This document shows, piece by piece, positions 1 to 10,275 of a stretch of DNA of 49,115 nucleotides (position 1 is the stretch's first letter; every line of letters begins with the position of its first letter). The stretch comes from Ectocarpus siliculosus (Eukaryota > Sar > Phaeophyceae > Ectocarpales > Ectocarpaceae), in contig FN649739.1 of assembly GCA_000310025.1 (NCBI GenBank), positions 425,967-475,081 of the forward strand. The letters are read 5' to 3'. Under the pieces are notes generated by a model that saw nothing but the letters and a program-made list of their open reading frames with translations, was not told the origin of the DNA and ran no database searches. The position numbers and the translations under genes are program-made.

Positions 1-625
1 GGGGGGGGGGGGGGGGGTACTCATAGTGGTGCATGCCGTAGTCGTTAGACCGTTGACCTCGCATCCCTACAAAGCCGGGACGGACACGCCGGGTTCTCAC
101 CGGACCAGGCTTTCACATCACCAAGCGCGAAGGGCCGTGAGGTATCCGGCGAGTCGCATGAAGGGTGCGCTGCATCCTGCTAAGGGTGTTCGGCATCTTG
201 TGCTTACTTCCTTGCGTACGGATGACACTTCATTTATTTTCTGGTGCTTTCACTTCCAGAGACAGGTACCAGCACTGTGTAACTGCCTCGAGGGTGCTTG
301 ACCGATTTAACACAACGTGCGATTATCCCTTTTGCTCGGAGTGAGGGCTTTCGACCGCGCACAACATAATCTACTCGACAAGCACTCATGGGTACCGCGA
401 AACAAAATCCGAACAGAGGTAAAAAAAAAGCGGGAACCTGGTTGCCAAGGTCACGAAGTGATCGGCTTGTGTTACAACATCGCTGCCAAGCGACGAAAAC
501 CCAACCCCGATGGGAAACACCGGGGGGGGCGGCTTGTTTTACAACGTCGTTGCCAAGCGTCGAAAACCCATCCCCGATGACAAACATCGAAGGGCGGGGG
601 GGGTTACTATCTGGGAGTCGTGTCC
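1..625 (+). mobile_element. G-tract repeat element, long form, copy 1
   Basis: A dispersed repeat that starts with a G run, a TACTCAT-like stretch and the core GCATGCCGTAGTCGTTAGAC. It recurs almost end to end in reverse orientation at about 35619-36225. The 3' part contains two tandem copies (about 470-600) of a roughly 70-bp block with GTTGCCAAGCG and a short G run, and the same two blocks exist in the other long copy. No coding frame is convincing; the small open frames here have no counterpart in the other copy. It looks like a non-autonomous mobile element or SINE-like repeat. The class is unknown, and no clean target-site duplication can be seen because the left edge is the scaffold end. 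Confidence 0.75.
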
Positions 626-759
626 CCGTCTTTCTTTTTCTGGGTCTCTATTTTCCTGGTTGCGGGAGGGAGGAAAATTTTGCATGCTTCAGGCCCCGCT
701 GGGGGCCAAGGTGGGAATGTTGTGCCCATTTCTTTCGTGCCTTATCGTTTCGACGCATC

Positions 760-793
760 CCTCTCGAGACCCTCTCGAGACCCTCTCGAGACA
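760..793. repeat. 11-bp tandem repeat, three copies
   Basis: CCTCTCGAGAC is repeated three times head to tail. The rest of 626-1021 shows no gene or other recognisable feature. Confidence 0.85.
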
Positions 794-1021
794 GGGACGG
801 GCGCGAAGAAATTCAGCGAAAACAAATTTCACCCCCGCCGACCGACCCGCTGGCAACACTACGGCGGTCATGCATAACCTGCCAACTCATCGTCGTCGCC
901 GTCCCCGTCCCCTTTCCCCTTCCTGCAACAAATCATCACACTCTCCGCGCCCTTTTGACCTGCCGGGGGGGGCGGCGGGGTTAGGTTCATCCCTTCCTCC
1001 TACCGGCCGTCCTTCGCCAGC

Positions 1022-1633
1022 ATGGTGCAAGTGGCGTGGCAGGCCTACCTGTCGAGCGTCAGCTACGACAGCCCACATCACCACCACCATCACCACAAGA
1101 CCCAGGTCGCCACCATTCAGGCCGGGATCGCCATGGAGGCCGCCGGCGGCGGCGGCGGCAGCAGCGGCGCGGTTCTTGTCAGGGGGGGGGAGGCAGGGAA
1201 AGACCTCGCGGGCAAGGCGGCGGCGGCCGTGGCCGCAGTAGCCAAAACTGGGGGAGGGGATGAGAGCGTACCATCCCCCGGGGTTCCGGTGGGGAGTAAC
1301 GCCATCGCTGGCGCTGGAACGCCACGAGTGGCGGTGGATCGACGGGCAACCGGCCGTTACGCTTACACGTCTTCTGTTTCCTCCTCCACGTGTACCCCTG
1401 GCAGTCATGCTTGCACCAGCGGCGGAATGGTAGTCGAGGGCGGCGATATTAGTAGCGGCGCCAAGAGCGCCCGCCCGCAGGGTCATGGGGCGCTTCTCAA
1501 CGGCGCCGGCGGCGGGGGTGTTGGTGTTGGTGGTCGGGTGCGGGTGGTGGCGGTGACGAAAGGGTCCTCTTCTTCTTTTTCTTCTTCTTCTTCTTCTTCT
1601 TCTGCTCTGGTGGCCAAAGCCAAGGAGTTGTAG
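1022..1633 (+). CDS. low-complexity hypothetical protein (203 aa frame)
   Basis: An uninterrupted frame of 203 codons that I do not recognise. It contains a run of seven His near residue 19, Gly/Ala-rich blocks around residues 40-75, and a Ser-rich tail of about a dozen Ser just before a Lys-containing C-terminus. A CCAG directly before the ATG could be a splice acceptor, so this may be the last exon of a longer plus-strand gene rather than a complete one. The opposite strand is also open here, as expected in GC-rich low-complexity DNA, which weakens the case. No domain, signal peptide or membrane segment is visible. It could be non-coding. Confidence 0.3.
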   Translation: MVQVAWQAYLSSVSYDSPHHHHHHHKTQVATIQAGIAMEAAGGGGGSSGAVLVRGGEAGKDLAGKAAAAVAAVAKTGGGDESVPSPGVPVGSNAIAGAGTPRVAVDRRATGRYAYTSSVSSSTCTPGSHACTSGGMVVEGGDISSGAKSARPQGHGALLNGAGGGGVGVGGRVRVVAVTKGSSSSFSSSSSSSSALVAKAKEL

Positions 1634-1684
1634 TAGCGCACACCCAAGCCCGTGTGTGCTAACTCGTTGTTCTTCCCGCATCGG

Positions 1685-1760
1685 TGAGGCGGAACTTGAT
1701 GTGTGAGGAGGAACTTGACGTGTGAGGAGGAACTTGACGTTTGAGGAGGAACTTGACGTG
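1685..1760. repeat. 18-bp tandem repeat, four copies
   Basis: Four head-to-tail copies of an 18-mer close to TGAGGAGGAACTTGACGT, lying about 50 bases past the end of the 203-codon frame. Possibly part of its 3' flank. Confidence 0.85.
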
Positions 1761-4700
1761 CCGGCGCACGTTGTCCGTCAGCGAGGAGACCCACCGACGT
1801 CTGCAAAGCTCGCAGGGTTTGCTAGAGAGCACCAACAGCGTTTTGCCAGAGGTTCAATCAAGACTTCAACCGGATATCGGACAATGGTGTTCTCGTTTTC
1901 TTTTTGGTGCTGAATCGAGCACGTCAGTCGCGCCACGTTGTTCCCCATCGACAGGAAATGATAGAAGTACCAGTAAGCTTGTTTTTTTTGTGCGTGATAG
2001 AAAGTATTTGTGTGTGTAACCGCGTCAGTGGTTGGTTATCCCCCACCAGTGTGGTGACGGGCGGAGATACCCGTCCGAGGGGACCCGCGAATCGCGTTTG
2101 TGAACCTCGCGCCCCCCCGTCCTGTGCATAGAGCGTGCTTTGGTGTGGCCTCGATTGTTAGAAAAGGGGGTGATTGTGTGGTGTTGGACTTTTAGTAGGC
2201 GTTCATGTCCTGCGCTTTAGTCTACGCATCGCACAGAAAAAAATGTGTTGAGGAACAGATGGTGTTACGGGTGGGGGGGGGGGGGTAGAGGTGCGGCTGC
2301 TCCATGTCTTTCAGCGTTTACGGCTTGTGTGCCCGTTCACGTGCGGAGTGTCGGGATACACATGACGTCACAGTCGATCTAATAGATGAGCGGCCACAAG
2401 AAGCCCCCAGCGTTGTTTCGCCCCATTCATCGACAGGGAGTTTAAAGTTCTTTCCGGCCTAAGAATCAGCAGTCTACGCAGGTTCTTTCCAGTAAGCAAA
2501 CCTAGCTGGATAAAGCATAGAATCGGCCAAGAGTCGGGGTAGGGGTTAGGGTTAGCGCCTGCGTGGCCCCTCCCTGTTTGTTTTATCGTATTATTGTTAC
2601 TCTCTTTGCGTAGGCATTCCTAACAATCCCAGTGCCGTGATGCTTGCCCCTCCCCCCTGCGTGGGTCTCAAGAAAATTGCGGGGGGGGGCCACAACCCAC
2701 ACTCAGGAACAGACTAAGCTTTACTGGAGGTATGTATGCAGGAGGGGATGGGAGCAGAGCATTAAGGGAGCAAGGAGCCCTTCTTGCCAGGGATGGTGCG
2801 TGTCTTCTCGTCTTCTGGGTCCCGGCCGTATGGAGGGAGCCTTGGTACTAAACTGTCGTGAGAGGGGTTTGTGTACGTTTCTACAGGTTGCGGCACGCCG
2901 TGTAAACGTTTGCACGCCACCACCACGCCGTAGGAACAGACTTTGTACACCTACGCCGTGAGTGAAATGGTTGGAACGAATGCCGCTGCTGGATGCCGTA
3001 AACAAGAGAACGTCGTCGAAATGTTTTTTGGGGGGGGGCGGAGAGTGCTCCCAAGAAGAGAAAGCCGCAGGAGGTCGCATGTGTACGCTACGTGTTGCGC
3101 AAAAGAGCCGACACTACCCCGACCGATCTGAACTACTGCTGGGTGCGACACAGCAGTGTTGGGTGTTCAACTGTGAAACCTCAGTCACAAACAACACGTG
3201 ATGCCACTACAAATGAGTGTTCGGTTACACCTCCACCTCATGAGTACAAAAATATTGGCTACTTCAAAGCAAGGCGGGTGCAGGGGGAAAAACACTATTG
3301 CCATGCATTATGTTATTTTTGAGCGGTTATAAACGGAAAAGGAAACCGGTCGTTTCCGAACTCCACTATAATAAATCGACGCGCTCTCGCCCCCGTGCCG
3401 GACTATGGGTACCCCCCCCCCCCACTCCCACACGTGGAACCATGATGGACGAAATACGCGCCAGGGGGGCACGAGGGAGGAGACAAGTCAGACAAGAGAC
3501 ACGAAAATCCATGCTAATGCCAAGCACGCAACCTAATGTACTTCACCCTCCCTCCTATACCCAATGGCAAGACATACCAAAAGAAAAGACACAGCAAGCA
3601 CATACGAAACAACTCGAACTACCAATACAACACATGAGCAAACAACCCCCCAAGCACAAAACGTAGGTGATTTCGGGGCGGCGGCGGCGGCGGTGGGAAA
3701 AGGCCTCAAGAACTGATCCAAGCCATCCCCCCTCGCCTTTTAGCAAAACCAACTTTCCGTTGGTGCAGCTTTCGTACTCCTACAAGCACCAACCGCTCTG
3801 CATGCACACAAGCAAGCAAGCCACGGTTTGGCCCCCTCCTTCCTTGTCCACAGGGATGGCACACACACAAACATAAAGCATAAAAATAAAAACATGCTTC
3901 GAAGTAGTATACGCCCCCCTTGTTTTGTAGAAAGTAAACACAATCTCACAGAAAGACCACCCGTTCGAAACACAACCACAGTCGAATGGGATCTGCTCAA
4001 GTCTCTTCAGTGAGTAGAGGGAAACCGGCCGAAAACTGGGCGTATTGCGAGGTGTTCATACACTGGAATTATATCAGTGTTTTAAGATGGCCCCAAGGTG
4101 GTTTAAAAACAACGAAAAGAGCATGGATGAACACATCCGCAGGTTGTTGCTATGTAAGGTGCTCTCCATGAGAAAAAAAAACACCACACAAAGAAAAATT
4201 CTACCATTATCCACTGCTTCCTCCTGCCCACTGCTGTCCAATGCTATGGTGTTCACATGAAAAAAACACAAAAATGTTACAGTCATCCACTACCCCATCT
4301 TGCCCACCACGCGAAGCCGATACAACGGAGTCCCCGTGGAATCACACAAGCTAGTCCGAAACAAGGGACATATGTCGAATAAATACAACACAACCACCCC
4401 AGGCTGAGTCCCCTCGCCCCCCTCTCAGAAAGAATTGGGATGAGTTGGGGTGAGATATAAAAGATAGTCTTTTCCAGCGTTTTCAAGAAAGGCTCGAAAA
4501 ACAGCGCTTTCGACGGCCACGCAATCGACATCGATATTCTTACTGTTACTATTTAATAGCTCTTATGCTCGTCGTGCGATTTTGTTGGTCGCCGCCGCCC
4601 ATGCCGCCGTGCTACTTGATGGCGACGATGATGCCGTTTCAAAAACGCCGCCGCCATCGCCATCCCGTAGCATCACTGCTTCTTCCACGGCAAGGCATGA

Positions 4701-5399
4701 AGACGCCACCACGTCTGTCTCTCTCAGCTACAATAGCTGTCCACAAAAAAAAACAAGAAACACCAGCACATATCCCCAGAAGCCAAGCACCGACGCTCGT
4801 CAAACACGTCTGTGTGGTCGTTGTTCTTCGGTCCTTGCGTGCAAAGGCGTGCTATAGAAGATGAGTTCCGAGAAACAACATATATCCACACACCGATCCA
4901 TGTCAGTCAGATGGCCCCCAAGGACACGAGAAGTCGCTGCACTGGCCTCGAACGCTGACGGGAACGAGAAAAGGATGACAACAGGAACGAAATAACAGAC
5001 GAGGCCCCCTTCCCGCCTAGGCGTGGCACCCTCCCCCTTCAGGCAGAGTCCCCCCTCCAACGAAATGATAGACGGGGCCCCCTTTCCCCCCTAGGCAGGG
5101 CCTCCTCCCCTCAGGCGGAGCCCCCCTCCGCCATCTAGTTTCGTACGCGAGAATGGAAGGCAACAGCCGGAACACCACCTCTACCCCCAAGACTTCTGTG
5201 TTCTACTCACGCGCCCGTTCTTGCATGGGGGGACGGACGGCGGCACACAACGGACGCAAAAGCCTTCCCTTCGATTCTCGCCTATTGTACACCAGAGCAA
5301 AAATACACAGCGACCGCCAATTTTGCTCGCGCTGCTCAGCTTTCCATAAAAAACAGCCAAGATAAACAACAACATAAAAACTACTCCACCAATCACACA
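1761..5399. other. non-coding stretch left of the Kelch-BTB gene
   Basis: About 3.6 kb in which I see no supported gene. It contains a telomere-like GGGGTTAGGGTTAG near 2540, a C run near 3413, and a two-copy tandem repeat of about 65 bp at 4993-5125 (blocks with GGCCCCCTT, CCTAGGC and GGAGCCCCCCTCC). Small open frames on both strands have no recognisable motifs. The right-hand part probably includes the 3' UTR of the minus-strand Kelch-BTB gene that ends at 5400. Confidence 0.5.
2534..2556 (+). repeat. interstitial telomere-like repeat
   Basis: GGGGTAGGGGTTAGGGTTAG shows two to three units of the TTAGGG type inside the scaffold. Too short to call a telomere. Confidence 0.5.
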
Positions 5400-5550
5400 T
5401 CACGAAGCCTGTCGGAAAATAATCTCCATGAGTAGGTCGGGCTCCTGCTTGAGCTCCAGGAAGCCCGCCGTGTCCTTGACGCCTTCCATGTTGTCCAGCA
5501 CGAAGTCCAGCGCGATTTCCTGCGGTCGTCGTTGAAAGCGGTTATTATAG

Positions 5551-5602
<52 letters not shown>

Positions 5603-8600
5603 CCTCTCTCTTTCTCTCTCCCTCTGCCTCTGCCTCTGTCTCTCTCTCAGTCTCTGCCTCTGTCTGTCTGTCTGTCTCTGTCTGTCTGTCTCTCGTGATA
5701 GTTCTACATAGTTGATGTGCGAATAAACGTATTCGTGACGGCAATCACAAACCGCAGGTATCTACGTGCGTCACCCACCCACTAATTCAGATTTCCATGT
5801 GAGTTAATTCAATCCCCAAGAGTGCAAACCACGTGAACTGATTGATGATCATCGTCTCAGCGTGCCGGGGTTCCGCAGGCGCTAAATAGCAGACGTACCT
5901 TCAGGTTCTCCTTGAGCTTGTGCGCCAGATACGGCTACGGTGAGCAAGTTTGGAGTATTTTTTATCAACTATTTCCTCTTGTTCTGTGTTCGAGCGGTGA
6001 TGGGGGAGAGAACGCAAACCACTCGAACGTGATTCGCCAACGATGATTGTCTCGGCGCTCGAGTTTCGCGGGCAGGCAGGCACCAAAACGCATCAATCTT
6101 GGCAGGCGTTAAAACGCATGTAAACGTACCTTGAGGCCCTCCGCGTTGTGCTTGTGCGCCAGCAGGAAGATGGTGCAAACGGTGTCGACGGTAATGCTCG
6201 TGCGGATAGCCTCCTCGCAGAGGGTCTTCAGCCGAGCCAGCAGGTACCTGTAAACCGTGCGTATCGTCGCGTGTTACGAAGTGGAAAAATACATATACAA
6301 CCACAGACACCCCTTTCGAGACATCGACACAGCAGTCAAACGGATTCCCACGGGGTATCCACAAACAGCATTCCCGACAAAGTTCCTTGGTCAACCTGAT
6401 TGATATGCTTGTAGCAATGCCAATTGGATGGCACGGGATGTTCCCATGGAATGGGGTAGAGCGGAATACCGGGTAATTTGTGTGGTACGTAGAATGGATG
6501 ATTTTTAGGGATGTACAAGGTACCCCTGTTGTATACGGCGTCGCCCCCTCAACGGGGTTGTGTGTGCGTGTGTGCGGACGACTAGTCACAACAAGTGTTC
6601 TCCTCGGCGCGAGCCCGCCGGGTTGCCGACACCCTAGTCAACACACGTCTTGCGACAAGCTACCCCCGGTTCGGATCATCCCAACACAGCCGGCTAGCGC
6701 GGTCAATGCTACCAAGAAGGTAGACACGCACGCAAACACGCCCACTCGACTCACTGCTCGGACGCGACGAGAAGGTGAACGGCCTGGTTAGCGGTAACGT
6801 CCGAGAGAGTGTCCGTGTAGAGATACTCCAGCAGCTTCAGAAACACCGCATGAGACACGTCCTGCCACCCCAAGGACAACCACGAGGCAAGCGGTAAGGG
6901 TAACAGTGTCATCGAGCCGTGAGACAGGACACCATGGAAACCTCCGGAGGGAGGCGGTTATCGGTGAGGGGGGAGGGGGGCATATTCGTGCACGCCGTAG
7001 CCGTTTGACCATTGACCTCGCATCCCTACAAAGCCGGGACGGGGCACGCCGGGTTCTCACCGGACCAGGCTCTCACACCCCCAAGCACGAAGCGTGTGGG
7101 GCGGGGGCGGGGGGGGCGTACTCATATGTTTTGCATGCCATAGCGGTTAGACCATTGACCACGCGTCGGAGCATTGTCCCCACAGGACCGATCACCGATG
7201 GCCAATTTGTTCCTTCCTACTTTGCCAAAGGTGGCTCAAAAATGTCTTCCTTAGCCAACCTACCCTATCGATATCACAGTGGGGGGGGGGTATGGAGTAA
7301 ATTCTGTCACCCGAGAGCAAATAATGAGGCAAGAGTGCCATCGAGCGAGGGGGGTAAGAACGCAAACGAGCTATGGAAACCTTCGGGAGGCGGTTTGGGA
7401 TAAATAGCAGGCGTAAATGCTCGGTTGCACAACGGCAGTGGCTGAGTGGTTTCACTGCGTAACCTCGCAAACTTCTGACGTTTGGGGACGTGAGTTGTGT
7501 ACGGGAACAAAGCACACCAGCGCGCTAGGATACACCACAACAGAGGTGGTTTCCCTCGGTAAAACCTCGCCATCTTTTGAAGGTTGGGGGCGAGTCTCGG
7601 TGCAGTCACACCCGCACCGGGATATTTCCTCACCATGTGCCCAAACAATCACAGCACACGAGCAATCACACGACTCTAGCCGCCGCCCCAAGAAGAAGAC
7701 ACGTATATACAACAAGACACATTTGGGATGCTCCTGCTTGCTCCCCAAAAGGTTCCCACCCAGCACCCGCCACACCAACCGCCTTCCCGACCGAGGATGG
7801 GAAGCGTTACACGTGAGAAATACAGAGGGGGGGCTCTGTAAAACCCTATCCCCCAACCCAAACCCTTGTACCCCCTACAAAATCCAAGCTTGCTGTCCTC
7901 GCGAACGCTGGTGCGACGCACGCACCTTGACCTCGATCTCCCCACAAAACACCATTTTTGCGATGCTTGCTCGCTCCCCGAGAGGTATCCACCACCCCCA
8001 ACACCCACCACACACAATCTCACCTTGATCTCGATCTCCGCGCCCTTCTCGCTCTCCCGCATGCCCCCGTACAGCATCGCTCGGAAGTGCTCGGACCGGA
8101 GGGCGAGGTGAACGCGGCTGGCGTACACGGGGAAGCCGTCCACGATGAACGTCACGTCGCTCAGCTCCCGGTTGTTCACCAGCTTCCGCATGTCCTCCTG
8201 CAGGGTGGGCGGTGGGACCAGCAACGGCTGGAATCTCCACTCATAGAAGTCGTTCAGGACCACCTGCGTGATGTTTAAATCGTGGGGGGGGGAGCGTACT
8301 CTCATGTTTGCATGCCTTAGCGGTTCGACCATTGACCAGAGGACGGAGCATTGTTCCCACAGGACCGATCACCAATGGGCAATCATTCCGCCAAAGGTGA
8401 CTCAAAAAATTTTTCTTAGCCCACATCTATCCGAGGGGGGGGTTGCAACAGGGGACAGCAAAACGAAGAGAGTTCCACTCTACTATATTAACTGTGCTGT
8501 TGTGGGGGCACACATGAGGGCTGATATCATGATTTGGGCGTCGGAAAAAGATAGGGCCACAGTGGACAGCGACCAGAGTCGCAGCAGAAAGCAGAGGAGG

Positions 8601-9370
8601 AGCCAAGGGCTACACAGTGCACATAGCTGAATGGTATGGGTTGTCGTTGCCGACAACAACAACAGCAGCAGCAGGCGAAGTCAAGCGAAGGAAGACCAAG
8701 AAGCTGCAAAGTATTCACACTATGTAGTTCGCGAGAACGGTATTGCCGCTGGTGACGCCAACGGCAACAACAATACCGACACCAACAGAAACGGCAGCAA
8801 CACTAACAACAGAACCAACAGCCACACAACAACAACGACAGCGACAGCAGCAGCAGGGGACCAAGACCTACAACGGGACAAACCAACCAATAGTAGTAAC
8901 AACTAGAACGACGACTGCCAACAACCCTTGCAAACGTCGACAGACTAAAAACAGCAACACTCGAAAGCGCGAGAATCACCTGGCCGTCGTGGAAACAACA
9001 CGCGGCAACAACAAGAAGAGCGACGACCCCCACCAACCCTTGCAAGCGTCGACAGACAGCAGCAAGCGCAACATCACCTGGCCGTTGTAGCCTCCGAAGA
9101 TGAAGAGAGAGTTACCGTGGACCTGCGCCACGAGGCTGCTTCTTCCCGTCGGAAGGTCTCCGTGAGGCTCCTGGGTAAAACGTCACCGCCGACGCCAGTC
9201 GCGAGCACAAGGAGAACAGAAAGAACAGCAAGCGAGTGGGGCTCGGGTCAACACCGACGCCACACACAAAACGACAACAGCACGCGGAAATAGACCATGC
9301 ACGAAAGAAAATGATGGCCAGGATGCCGACAACAGCAGCAACAACAAGAGCAAACGGCAACAGCAGCAGC

Positions 9371-9404
<34 letters not shown>

Positions 9405-10213
9405 TTTGAAACTACATAATGAACGAACAATTGATGCTCCCCCGTCCCCCATCGCGTAGGTACGAAGTCCCCCTAGGGAAATATTGTCAAAATGCTGTTG
9501 TTGTTGTCTGCACATTAAACTCGTGTCAGTTGCTAATCCCAAAATCTAGCAAAGACGCGGTCCGTGGTCCCAAAAATGCTAGAGCCATCGGAAGATCTAA
9601 AGAACACGCAAACTAGCAAGAAAAGGGTACACAAGCCCCGAAGAGGTACACCTACATCCCTGCAGCACGTTTGCGTGCCCAAAAACTGAACTAAACATGA
9701 AAATATTCAAATGTTAACAACTCACAAGCTCTGTCCATGTGCCGGTGTCAAAGTTGTGCTCGAAGAAGTCGCACAGCCGGTCGGAGCCGTTGTATCCCCC
9801 GAAGACGTACATAGATCCGTTGTGCACGGCGCACGAGTGGAAGTATCTCGGGGTCGGCACATCGCCTGACCGTCGTGTAGTTGTCGGGAAAAAGTGGACA
9901 AAAAACAACCAAAAAATACATAAAGAGGTGCGAGGCAGACGAACAAGCCAACAGGACCACAAAATAGTAGCAGGCGAACAACACAACATTAACATTGTTA
10001 TGTCACAGCGCAAAAGGGCAGCAGGCCAGAGTAACAGCGTACAGGGCATATACCGCCGTTACGATGGTATCTAACACACAGGACATTGCAGACGTGAAAC
10101 GCAACCAGCACAAGCGGCGAACAAACATGACCGGGGTGCACAACTCTCCAGTAGCAACGCATCTAAATGTAGGTGCCAAACGAAGAGAGAGAGAGAAAGA
10201 AAGACAGAGGGAG

Positions 10214-10275
<62 letters not shown>

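Noticed and set aside
4565-4864. Small plus-strand genes of 91-99 residues
   Set aside because: Two overlapping frames of similar length, low complexity, no recognisable motif or splice partner.
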